Translations under genes and position numbers: made by a program | Shown: positions 17,114-24,336 of the stretch, piece by piece | Position numbering within the stretch: position 1 is the first letter of the stretch | Layout: the number at the start of each line of letters is the position of its first letter | Notes under the pieces: model-generated | Told to the model about the DNA's origin: nothing | The model's database searches: none | What the model saw: only the letters and a program-made list of their open reading frames with translations | From: DASREM01 sp035652095 | GTDB lineage: Bacteria > Acidobacteriota > Terriglobia > Terriglobales > Acidobacteriaceae | Direction: 5' to 3' | DNA length: 64,000 nucleotides | Assembly (NCBI GenBank): GCA_035652095.1 | Contig: DASREM010000006.1 | Coordinates: 1-64,000 of the forward strand

Positions 17114-18709
17114 ATGGCGGTACAGGTGAGTGCTGCGAACGCGGGGCCGGTTTCTGCGGTTATGGCAGCGGTGCAGGAAGGATCGGGGTTGAAGATCACG
17201 GGGCCGTTCTGCTTTGTGAACATTTTGGAATCGGCTCTGGCCGAGCAGATGCCTTCCATTCCAGGCGCTGGGCAAACAAAGGAGAAGCCGCCTTCCTGCG
17301 AGCATGCGCCGCTGCCGAAGGAGAAGCAGTCGCAACGGCGCGCTGAGGATCCTCAGATCTGTGGAGTTTTCGCGGCGTTGGCAACTCCGGTGAACCTGCC
17401 GTTGCCTGCTTTGGCAGCCTGTTCCGGGAACGCAGTAATAGTGAGTGAAAATGATGAAAGCCACTCTGCTGGCGATTCCGGTACTGCTTCGACCCAAATA
17501 GCTGCGGAGCCGATGAAAGACGCAGGATTCGAGGTGCGGCCCGAAGTCATAGAACGCTTTATTCCCGGAAGTATGCCTGTCGGCCAAAGCCAAGACGTGG
17601 TTGAGTCGCTCCCCGAAGAACCACGTGCTGCCATGCAGACCTTGAGGCCGATTGAGCTTGATCCGGTTCCTTCGCAGCAAATTGCTGAGATTGAAGTCGA
17701 AACGGAAGGGCTGCGATTGCTAAAGCCAGACCCGGTCGGCGGCATCCCACCGCTGGTGGACGCTCGCGTCGAAGATTCAGTCCATCGATCGCCAAAGCAA
17801 CAGACGCCGGTGCAGCCGACGGAGAAGCAATCTTCAAACTTTGGGCCATCCCTGACTTCAGCTCCACCAAAGCACATCACCCCGCAGACCGCGGGAGGGC
17901 AGACTGAAAGCGTGGCGCCCCGGACCACGTTGCAAGCCAGCGTAACTACCCGCGCGGCGACGCCGACACCGGTCTCTTCGGGTGCGCGGGATTCAGCTTC
18001 CGATGGCGAACGCGGACCGGAACCGCGGAAGAAAGAAAACGATGTTCACCCGAAACCTGTGTCCTGCGACACCGTGGAGGCAGATTCCGGGTCTCGGCCG
18101 CGCGTGGTCCTGGCGGCAGATCCTGTTGCGGCACCGCAAATCTGTGAAGCGGTTCGCGAAGCGCCACCCATGCAGCCGGACACGATGCTGTCTCTAGCGG
18201 TCCCGACAGGCGTACCGTCGGAAGCTTCGGGGCAAGCAGCGCCAACTGTGCACTTCGCGCAACCTGCAGAGCGCGCCTCAGTAGGCGAGCCCCCACCTCC
18301 GCCCGAAGTGAGCGTCGCCACAATACGTTTCCGCGCCGACCACGCCGAAATGCATTTGGACGTGCGCACATCAGCATTTGGGCAGGTTCAAATGCACACG
18401 GTGGTCCAGAATGCTCAAGTTGGAATCACGATAGGAAGCGAAAAGGGAGATCTCACTTCTTATCTGAGCGCCGAAGTTCCCGGCATGCAGAAAAACCTGC
18501 AGCAACAGGACCTGCGCTTCGACACCATCCAGTTCGTAGGCAATGGCACCGCGATGGGAGGAGGCAATCCCGGGGGCAATAGTTCCCATTCGCGGGACTT
18601 CATCCCGGTTCCATGGCAGGCAATAGAGATTTCTCCAGAAATGGCGGAGGAAGCGAATCCGATCGTTACCACCTTTACGCCAAAAAACGGGCTCAACATA
18701 CACGCTTGA
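17114..18709 (+). CDS. fliK: Flagellar hook-length control protein FliK (probable)
   Basis: A 531-residue protein. About the first 390 residues are Pro/Ala/Glu/Thr-rich and low in complexity, as in FliK rulers. The C-terminal part (about 400-500) has the substrate-switch domain pattern: VATIRFRADHAEMHLDVRTS, then VQMHTVVQNAQVGITIGSEK and VPGMQKNLQQQDLRFDTIQF, similar to the LxLxPxxLGxVxVxL-type motif of Flg_hook domains. It would measure hook length and switch FlhB specificity. Synteny (after fliJ, before flgD and flgE) supports the call. The start has no clear ribosome site. Confidence 0.82.
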   Translation: MAVQVSAANAGPVSAVMAAVQEGSGLKITGPFCFVNILESALAEQMPSIPGAGQTKEKPPSCEHAPLPKEKQSQRRAEDPQICGVFAALATPVNLPLPALAACSGNAVIVSENDESHSAGDSGTASTQIAAEPMKDAGFEVRPEVIERFIPGSMPVGQSQDVVESLPEEPRAAMQTLRPIELDPVPSQQIAEIEVETEGLRLLKPDPVGGIPPLVDARVEDSVHRSPKQQTPVQPTEKQSSNFGPSLTSAPPKHITPQTAGGQTESVAPRTTLQASVTTRAATPTPVSSGARDSASDGERGPEPRKKENDVHPKPVSCDTVEADSGSRPRVVLAADPVAAPQICEAVREAPPMQPDTMLSLAVPTGVPSEASGQAAPTVHFAQPAERASVGEPPPPPEVSVATIRFRADHAEMHLDVRTSAFGQVQMHTVVQNAQVGITIGSEKGDLTSYLSAEVPGMQKNLQQQDLRFDTIQFVGNGTAMGGGNPGGNSSHSRDFIPVPWQAIEISPEMAEEANPIVTTFTPKNGLNIHA

Positions 18710-18719
18710 AGGAGGAGGA

Positions 18720-18989
18720 ATGAATATTCAGGGGCTCAATAGCACTGCTGGGACCGGATCTACGAACGCTTCAAAAAGCAGTTCGGCGCAGGAGACCAAC
18801 GACATGTTCCTGAAGCTGCTGACAGCGCAGCTGAAGTTTCAAGACCCGATTGATCCGGTCGATCCCAATCAGTTTGTCGGTCAACTGGTTCAATTCAACA
18901 CCCTCGATCAACTCATACAGATTCGCGAGCTTGTGCAGGACGCCCTGCAGAACAGCGGATCTGCAGCAACCACGAGTAAAGGAGTTTAG
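18720..18989 (+). CDS. flgD: Short hook-cap protein FlgD (N-terminal domain only)
   Basis: Only 89 residues, against roughly 140-240 in most FlgD proteins. The N-terminal domain is clear: DMFLKLLTAQLKFQDPIDPVDPNQFVGQLVQFNTLDQL, whose QDP and QFxxxxQL elements define the family. The tudor-like and immunoglobulin-like domains that normally follow are absent; the frame closes 27 residues later and flgE starts 1 base after the stop, leaving no remnant. A strong ribosome site (GGAGGAGG) precedes the ATG. It is probably still the hook scaffold, in a minimal form. Confidence 0.88.
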   Translation: MNIQGLNSTAGTGSTNASKSSSAQETNDMFLKLLTAQLKFQDPIDPVDPNQFVGQLVQFNTLDQLIQIRELVQDALQNSGSAATTSKGV

Positions 18990-18990
18990 G

Positions 18991-20235
18991 ATGCCAACAT
19001 TTTCCATCCCGCTATCAGGCTTGACAGCGATGTCAACCGCACTTTCAGAGATTGCCAACAACCTGGCGAATCTCAATACCGTCGGCTACAAAGATACGCG
19101 AGTACTGTTTCGCGACCTCTTCTATCAGTCCATCGGATCGAGCGGCTCGGGCAATCCCATCCAGTTGGGCGCGGGCGTGGCTGTGAGTTCCATGCCATCC
19201 ATATTCACTCAGGGAAACGTGGACCCGACGGGAGTGAATCGCGACGTCGCGATCAATGACGCGGGCTTTTTCATCGTGCAAAGAGATGGCGTTACCACTT
19301 ACACCCGCGCCGGAAATTTTTCCGTGGATGATACCGATCTGCTGGTAACCGCCGAGGGCCAGCAGGTGCTCGGTTATCCCGCGGTAAACGGTGCAATCAC
19401 GACCGGGCAGGGGCTGACTGCATTAAGTCTGGGCACGGGAACGATCAGCCCTCCGACAGCAACCAGTTCAGTGCAGATTCGCACCAATCTCGATGCGTCC
19501 GCTGCCATCGGCAGCATCGAGGGGAGCTACTCGACTCCGATCACAATCTACGATTCTCTCGGCGCAAGCCACTCCCTGGCATTCAGCTTCACAAAAACGG
19601 CGTCCAATACCTGGAATTATTCGATCTCGATACCGGCGGCTGACGTTGGCGGCACGGGCAACCCGACGGTGCTGAGCAGCGGAACGCTGGTATTCGATGG
19701 CAATGGCAACTTGATGACTCCAGCTGCCGACGTCGCCAACATTGCCATTCAGAACCTGGCCGACGGGGCCAACAATATGAGCTTCACCTGGAAGCTGTAC
19801 GACGGGACGGCGCCAGTCCTGACCCAGGTAGCGTCACCAAACGGGACCTCATCCACACAACAGGACGGAACCAGCAGCGGGGCGTTGTCGGATTTCTCGA
19901 TCGGCTCGGATGGAATTATCACCGGCACCTTCAGCAATGGTAAAACCGCGATTCTGGGACAACTGGCACTCGCAACTTTTGCCAATGACCAAGGGCTGTC
20001 GCGGACCGGGAAAAACGGCTTCGTGGAGACGCTTGCTTCCGGACAGGCCGTGGTGGGAGCCCCTGGAACTGGCGGGCGAGGCACGCTCGCGGGCGGAGCG
20101 CTGGAGCTTTCCAACGTGGACATTGCCAAGGAGTTCGCCAACATGATCGTGATGCAACGCGGGTTCCAGGCCAATGCGCGGGTGGTGACTACGTTTGATG
20201 AGATCACGCAGGACACCATCAATTTGAAGCGCTAG
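18991..20235 (+). CDS. flgE: Flagellar hook protein FlgE
   Basis: A 414-residue hook subunit. The N-terminal motif is LTAMSTALSEIANNLANLNTVGYK (seen as ALSEIANNLANLNTVGYKDT), and the C-terminal part contains GALELSNVDIAKEFANMIV, MQRGFQANARVVTTFDE and DTINLKR, the standard FlgE ending. Middle domains (about 150-300) are Gly/Thr/Ser-rich and variable. The ATG at 18991 follows a GGAGTTTAG ribosome site 1 base after flgD. FlgE polymerises under the FlgD cap into the hook. Confidence 0.95.
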   Translation: MPTFSIPLSGLTAMSTALSEIANNLANLNTVGYKDTRVLFRDLFYQSIGSSGSGNPIQLGAGVAVSSMPSIFTQGNVDPTGVNRDVAINDAGFFIVQRDGVTTYTRAGNFSVDDTDLLVTAEGQQVLGYPAVNGAITTGQGLTALSLGTGTISPPTATSSVQIRTNLDASAAIGSIEGSYSTPITIYDSLGASHSLAFSFTKTASNTWNYSISIPAADVGGTGNPTVLSSGTLVFDGNGNLMTPAADVANIAIQNLADGANNMSFTWKLYDGTAPVLTQVASPNGTSSTQQDGTSSGALSDFSIGSDGIITGTFSNGKTAILGQLALATFANDQGLSRTGKNGFVETLASGQAVVGAPGTGGRGTLAGGALELSNVDIAKEFANMIVMQRGFQANARVVTTFDEITQDTINLKR

Positions 20236-20304
20236 GCATCGGGATAGAGCTTCTTAATGAGATATTCCTAATCGCTTTGCGACTTAACAACTCCGCTGAG
20301 GCAG

Positions 20305-20330
20305 GCAGGCGAGACCCAGGTCTTGCCTGC
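20305..20330 (+). other. Strong hairpin upstream of fliL
   Basis: GCAGGC-G-AGAC and GTCT-T-GCCTGC pair into a stem of about 11 base pairs, including one G-T pair, around a tiny CCAG loop. No T-run follows, so it is not a classical rho-independent terminator. It lies in the 198-base stretch between flgE and the chosen fliL start, which also repeats CCTGCTCGC three times (20327-20377). It could modulate read-through, protect the flgE mRNA end, or be a repeat remnant. Confidence 0.45.
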
Positions 20331-20433
20331 TCGCCAAACTGATAACAACAAAGCGTTCTCGCCTGCTCGCCTGCTCGCACATTGCGGCGCACCCCACCAC
20401 GAACTCGGCAAGGCACGTGCTCCTAGCAAAAAC

Positions 20434-20901
20434 GTGTCGGATACCGAAGTAGTTCGGAAAGCAGGTGGCAAGGCGTTCGTGGTCTGGAGCTTGCCGCTGG
20501 CGCTTGGATCGGTGCTGGTCACGCTGTGGACCGGCGGGTGGGTGCGCTCGAGGACAGGAGCGCAAGGGCCGGTCCGCGCGGGAACCATTCAATCCGTGCT
20601 TCACCTGGAAAACTTCGTCATGAACCTGGAAGACTCCGGAGGAAGGGCCTATCTACGAATCGGGATTGATGTTGGCATGAACCATCCGCTGCAAGAAGCG
20701 GAACGCGCGGGGCCGACCTCGCCGATAGCGCCCTTAAGGGACACGATCATCGGAGTACTGGGCTCGTGCCATGCCGACCAACTGCTCACGCCGGAAGGCA
20801 AGGGCCGGCTGAAACGCGATCTGTTGAAGGCGCTGCAAGAAAGGGCTCCGGAGTTGGGCATTGAAGAGGTCTATTTCACCGAACTTCTGATTCAGCGTTG
20901 A
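20434..20901 (+). CDS. fliL: Flagellar basal-body-associated protein FliL
   Basis: From the GTG at 20434 this gives 155 residues, the usual FliL size. An N-terminal membrane span (FVVWSLPLALGSVLVTLW) is followed by the periplasmic domain, with LHLENFVMNLEDSGGRAYLRIGI, then PLRDTIIGVLGSCHADQLLTPEGKGRLKRDLL and VYFTELLIQ. FliL stabilises the stator around the motor. The frame is open upstream to a TTG at 20323, but that start lies inside a strong hairpin and would add residues not seen in the family. Neither start has a good ribosome site. Confidence 0.85.
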   Translation: MSDTEVVRKAGGKAFVVWSLPLALGSVLVTLWTGGWVRSRTGAQGPVRAGTIQSVLHLENFVMNLEDSGGRAYLRIGIDVGMNHPLQEAERAGPTSPIAPLRDTIIGVLGSCHADQLLTPEGKGRLKRDLLKALQERAPELGIEEVYFTELLIQR

Positions 20902-20902
20902 T

Positions 20903-21181
20903 ATGGAAGAGCAAGCTCCAGCCACGGCGGATGCGGAAACGGCGAACAGCGATCTGTTGTGGACGCAATTGCTGGAACTGAGTTGTGAAATCACGGTGGA
21001 GTTGCCGCTGGCGGGCTTTACCGTCCGCGACCTGATCCAGCTTGCGCCGCAAAGGGTGATCGATACCAAGGCATCGATCAACAGCGACGTTCCTACCCTG
21101 GTGAATGGCACGGTGCTGGCGTGGAGTGAATTTGAGGTCGTGGCCGACAGCTTGGCGGTACGCATCACGGACTTCGTGTAA
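20903..21181 (+). CDS. fliN: FliN-type motor switch protein (short SpoA protein)
   Basis: A 92-residue protein, essentially one SpoA domain: LLELSCEITVELPLAGFTVRDLIQLAPQ, then SDVPTLVNGTVLAWSEFEVVADSLAVRITDF. FliN forms the lower part of the C ring and receives the FliH/FliI export complex. It starts 1 base after fliL and lies before fliO/fliP, the place of fliN in many operons. A second SpoA protein is encoded at 28187 next to fliM, so the C ring may contain two FliN types. In this copy the conserved GxV/GxL turn is slightly altered. Confidence 0.88.
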   Translation: MEEQAPATADAETANSDLLWTQLLELSCEITVELPLAGFTVRDLIQLAPQRVIDTKASINSDVPTLVNGTVLAWSEFEVVADSLAVRITDFV

Positions 21182-21196
21182 CGAGAGAGATTGGCG

Positions 21197-21472
21197 GTGC
21201 GCATGACTTTGGTATTTCCCAGACTCGGTCAGAAGCTGCTTTGGCGGTGGCTGGGCAACTGGCGCGGGCGCCGGTCCGCTAAGCGCCTGCGAGTGGCCGA
21301 GACGGTGCAACTCGGGGAGCGCCGCTTCCTGGCGGTCGTGGAATTCGAAAGCAGACGATTTCTGATCGCGGGCACCGCCAGTTCCATCGCGTTGTTAAGC
21401 GATCTGCCGCCAACTTCCCAAGACGCGGCGGAAGAGTCGGCCATCGAGATTACCTCGCGGAGAGCGCCGTGA
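21197..21472 (+). CDS. fliO: Probable FliO, lacking the usual membrane span
   Basis: A 91-residue basic protein between fliN and fliP, the position of fliO. The core resembles FliO cytoplasmic domains: RLRVAETVQLGERRFLAVVEFESRRFLIAGTASSIALLSDL, compared with the usual LGxxRxLxLVxVxxxxLLLGxTxxxIxLL. FliO normally has an N-terminal transmembrane helix; here the start is LVFPRLGQKLLWRWLGNW, which is amphipathic and not a clear span. GTG 21197 has the best-placed ribosome site (GAGAGA); TTG 21191 and ATG 21203 are possible. It overlaps fliP by 4 bases. Confidence 0.7.
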   Translation: MRMTLVFPRLGQKLLWRWLGNWRGRRSAKRLRVAETVQLGERRFLAVVEFESRRFLIAGTASSIALLSDLPPTSQDAAEESAIEITSRRAP

Positions 21473-22215
21473 AGCGCGCACTGGTGTGGAGGATCGCGAT
21501 CCTGGGCTGCCTTGCCTTTCCGCCGGAGGGCTTCGCGCTCCTCTTAAGAGCGCGCCATGTGGCCCAGCACACCAACTCCCTGCCAGGCGCGGGGTCGGTG
21601 CCTTGGAACATTGTTGTGCTGCTGACGGTACTGACCTTGTTGCCGGCCATCATTCTCGCGATGACGCCCTTCGCCCGCCTGCTGGTTGTCTTCCACTTCC
21701 TGCGCCAGGCCCTAGGAACCCAGAGCACTCCGAGTAACCAGACGTTGATCGGATTGTCATTGATCCTGACTTATTTCCTGATGCAGCCGGTGGGGACACA
21801 GGTGTATGAGACTGCGGTGGTTCCGTTTCAGAACGGCCAGATCAGTGCGCTGGCGGCCATCGAACGCGGTTCCGGCCCGATGCGTGAGTTCATGATGAGG
21901 TACGCCAGGGAAAAAGACCTGGTGCTGTTTCTTGAACTTGCCCGGCAGCCGCGCCCGCAGCGTCCGGAGGACCTTGCCATGCGGGTGGTGATGCCCGCCT
22001 ACCTGCTGTCGGAATTGAAGGCGGGTTTTCAGATCGGAGCCGCCCTGTTCTTGCCGTTTCTGGTCATTGACATGGTGGTGGCGGCCATCACCACTTCCAT
22101 CGGAATGCTGCAGTTGCCGCCGGTTGTGATCTCGACTCCGTTGAAGATCCTGCTGTTCGTAATGGTGGATGGATGGGGGTTGCTGGTGACTTCGCTGATG
22201 AAGAGTTTCGCATAG
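21469..22215 (+). CDS. fliP: Flagellar export gate protein FliP
   Basis: A 248-residue membrane protein with a signal-like start (VWRIAILGCLAFPPEGFALL) and four main hydrophobic spans. Family motifs are clear: LTVLTLLPAIILAMTPFARLLVVFHFLRQALGTQS (in parts TPFARLLVV and LRQALGTQ), AYLLSELKAGFQIGAALFLPFLVIDMVVA and SIGMLQLPPVVISTPLKILLFVMVDGW. FliP builds the core of the export channel with FliQ and FliR. GTG start inside the fliO stop. Confidence 0.96.
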   Translation: MKRALVWRIAILGCLAFPPEGFALLLRARHVAQHTNSLPGAGSVPWNIVVLLTVLTLLPAIILAMTPFARLLVVFHFLRQALGTQSTPSNQTLIGLSLILTYFLMQPVGTQVYETAVVPFQNGQISALAAIERGSGPMREFMMRYAREKDLVLFLELARQPRPQRPEDLAMRVVMPAYLLSELKAGFQIGAALFLPFLVIDMVVAAITTSIGMLQLPPVVISTPLKILLFVMVDGWGLLVTSLMKSFA

Positions 22216-22222
22216 GAGGCCT

Positions 22223-22492
22223 ATGTCGAGTGAACAGGTCATCGAGTTAGTGCGGCGGGCTCTGGAGACCGCGTTCTGGATCGGCGCGCCGTTGCTGGTT
22301 ATCGCGACCGTCGTAAGCCTGCTGATTAATATTGTCCAGGTCCTGACTTCGCTGCAGGAAACCACCCTGTCGGTAGTACCCAAGCTGGCCGCGGTAGCCG
22401 CCGCCGCCTTTCTGCTGATGCCGTGGATGGCGCGCCGCCTGGCGTTGTTCACATTACAAATGTTCTCTGATTTTCGGCCGTTTTTGCGTTAG
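22223..22492 (+). CDS. fliQ: Flagellar export gate protein FliQ
   Basis: An 89-residue protein with two transmembrane helices, as usual for FliQ. Signature segments are LVRRALETAFWIGAPLLV and VSLLINIVQVLTSLQETTLSVVPKLAAV, where the QxxTQxxExTLxFxPK pattern of the family is recognisable. It forms the outer part of the FliPQR gate. A strong AGGAGG site (22214-22219) precedes the ATG. It lies 7 bases after fliP and 5 bases before fliR. Confidence 0.95.
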   Translation: MSSEQVIELVRRALETAFWIGAPLLVIATVVSLLINIVQVLTSLQETTLSVVPKLAAVAAAAFLLMPWMARRLALFTLQMFSDFRPFLR

Positions 22493-22497
22493 CCAGT

Positions 22498-23271
22498 ATG
22501 CCCGCTCACTCTCTCAACGAACTGGTGTCGGCATTCATGTTCGGGATGTTGCGTATCGGCGGGGTGATGGTGTTCGCTCCGTTCTTCGGCAGCCAAGGCA
22601 TACCTATGCAAGTCAAGGCCGGTTTCACGCTGAGCCTGTCGCTGCTGCTCTATCCGGCTTACGCGCCGGCAAGGTGGAACCTGAGCCCGGCGGGTTGGAC
22701 CAGGATCGCGTTCTCGGAGGCTGCCGTCGGTCTGCTACTGGGGCTGACGCTGAGTTTCGTGCTCGAGGCGGCACAGTTTGCTGGTCAGGTGACCGGCCTG
22801 CAGATGGGCTTTTCCCTGGTCAGCGAATTGGATCCGCAGACGCAGGCGGACACCCCCGTCATCTCGATATTTCATCAACTGGTCGTCCTGCTGATCTTCC
22901 TGCAATTGAACGTTCATCACTGGCTGCTGCGCGGTCTGGCGGCCAGCTTTGCATATTTGCCGCCGGGGCAGGCGTGGACACGCACGGTTTCATTTCCCGA
23001 CCTGTTGCAAGCGGCCGGAGGGATCTGGCTGGCGGGCATGCAGATTGCGGCACCGGTGCTGGTTGCCACGGTGCTGACCGACATCGGCTTGGGCTTTCTT
23101 GGGAAAGCCTCGCCGCAGACTCCAGTACTGCTGCTGGGGTTGTCTTTGAAGGCGGCGCTGGGCATGGTCATTCTGATCTGCTCGCTGAGATTCTGGCCCA
23201 GCCTTTTTGAGCGTTACTTCTCAAGCGCGGTGCGACTGGGAGAGCAACTGCTGCAGCTGCAAGGATCGTAA
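22498..23271 (+). CDS. fliR: Flagellar export gate protein FliR
   Basis: A 257-residue polytopic membrane protein with about six spans. Typical FliR features are FMFGMLRIGGVMVFAPFFGSQGIPMQVKAGFTLSLS near the N-terminus and EAAQFAGQVTGLQMGFSLVSELDPQ in the middle, where the GxxxGxQxGF pattern is diagnostic. FliR completes the FliP5-FliQ4-FliR1 gate. The stop is followed directly by the GTG of flhB. Confidence 0.96.
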   Translation: MPAHSLNELVSAFMFGMLRIGGVMVFAPFFGSQGIPMQVKAGFTLSLSLLLYPAYAPARWNLSPAGWTRIAFSEAAVGLLLGLTLSFVLEAAQFAGQVTGLQMGFSLVSELDPQTQADTPVISIFHQLVVLLIFLQLNVHHWLLRGLAASFAYLPPGQAWTRTVSFPDLLQAAGGIWLAGMQIAAPVLVATVLTDIGLGFLGKASPQTPVLLLGLSLKAALGMVILICSLRFWPSLFERYFSSAVRLGEQLLQLQGS

Positions 23272-24333
23272 GTGGCACAGGACAACAAGACCGAGAAAGC
23301 GACACCGCGGCGCCGGGAGAAAGCTCGCGAGAAAGGGCAGGTGGCCCGCAGCCGGGATTTGATCTCGGGAACCGCGGCCATGGCGGCGATTTTATTCGTA
23401 GGAGTGAAGGCGCCCGGGTTCGGCGGCTTGTGGCGGACCTTCCTGCGGGATTTGCTGGCCCAGGCCAACGCCGGCAATTTCGAATTCCATGGCGCGCTGG
23501 CGGCATCGGCGCCCGTGTGGCAAGGGGCCGCGATCGCGGTCGCATTGAGCTGGGGGGCGGCCCTGATCGCGGCGGTAGCCCAAGGCGGGATCGTGTTAGC
23601 TCCGTCGGCGCTGGCCCTGGCGCCATCGCGAATGAGCCCGGCATCGCGGGTGAGCCAGCTCTTTTCCCTGTCGGCGCTGAGCCGTTTTCTGAAAGCGCTG
23701 CTGCCCTTTGCCGGCATCGTGTACTTCTGCATTGACCTGTTGGGAAAGAACTGGATTGCGTTTCTGGAACTCCCGAACCGTCCGGCGCCGGCGATTGCCA
23801 GATTTGCCGGCAAAGTCATGTTCGAGTTGGCTTGGAAAAGCGCTCTGGTGCTGCTGGTGTGGTCGCTGGCCGACTACCTGCTCGAGAAACGCAAACTGGA
23901 AGCCGAATTGAGGATGAGCCGCCAGGAACTGATCGACGAGTACAAGGAGTCGGAGGGCAATCCCACGGTCAAAGCGCGAATCCGGCGTCTGCAGAGGCAG
24001 GTGCGCCGGCGCCGGATGTTGGAGGACGTGAAACGCGCTTCGGTGGTGATTACGAACCCCACGGAATTCGCGGTGGCGATTGAGTATCGCCTCGAAATGT
24101 CTGCGCCGGTGGTGGTAGGGAAGGGCCGCAACCTGCTGGCGCAGCAGATCAAGCAGGCTGCGCGCTGGCACGGCATCCCGCTGGTCGAAAATCCTCCGCT
24201 GGCCCATGCCCTCTATCGCGCCGTCGAAGTCGGGCAATCGATACCTCCCAAACTCTACGCCGTGGTGGCGGAACTGCTGGCCGCACTGTACCGCGCCCAG
24301 GCGCGGGCCAGCGCCGCAGGGGTTGCGGGATAA
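23272..24333 (+). CDS. flhB: Flagellar export switch protein FlhB, NPTE variant
   Basis: A 353-residue protein. It opens DNKTEKATPRRREKAREKGQVARSRDL (in parts KTEKATPRRREKAREKGQV), the FlhB/YscU start, then has four membrane spans and a cytoplasmic domain with ELIDEYKESEGNPTVKARIR. The autocleavage loop reads NPTE at 262-265 (bases 24055-24066) instead of NPTH. Cleavage between Asn and Pro normally switches export from hook to filament substrates, and the His is almost invariant, so cleavage rate or specificity may differ here. The C-terminal tail (ENPPLAHALYRAVEVGQSIP) is otherwise normal. GTG start directly after fliR. Confidence 0.95.
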   Translation: MAQDNKTEKATPRRREKAREKGQVARSRDLISGTAAMAAILFVGVKAPGFGGLWRTFLRDLLAQANAGNFEFHGALAASAPVWQGAAIAVALSWGAALIAAVAQGGIVLAPSALALAPSRMSPASRVSQLFSLSALSRFLKALLPFAGIVYFCIDLLGKNWIAFLELPNRPAPAIARFAGKVMFELAWKSALVLLVWSLADYLLEKRKLEAELRMSRQELIDEYKESEGNPTVKARIRRLQRQVRRRRMLEDVKRASVVITNPTEFAVAIEYRLEMSAPVVVGKGRNLLAQQIKQAARWHGIPLVENPPLAHALYRAVEVGQSIPPKLYAVVAELLAALYRAQARASAAGVAG

Positions 24334-24336
24334 GCC

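Noticed and set aside
20323..20433. N-terminal extension of fliL from TTG 20323
   Set aside because: The start is inside a strong hairpin, the added 37 residues contain repeats and are outside the FliL family length.
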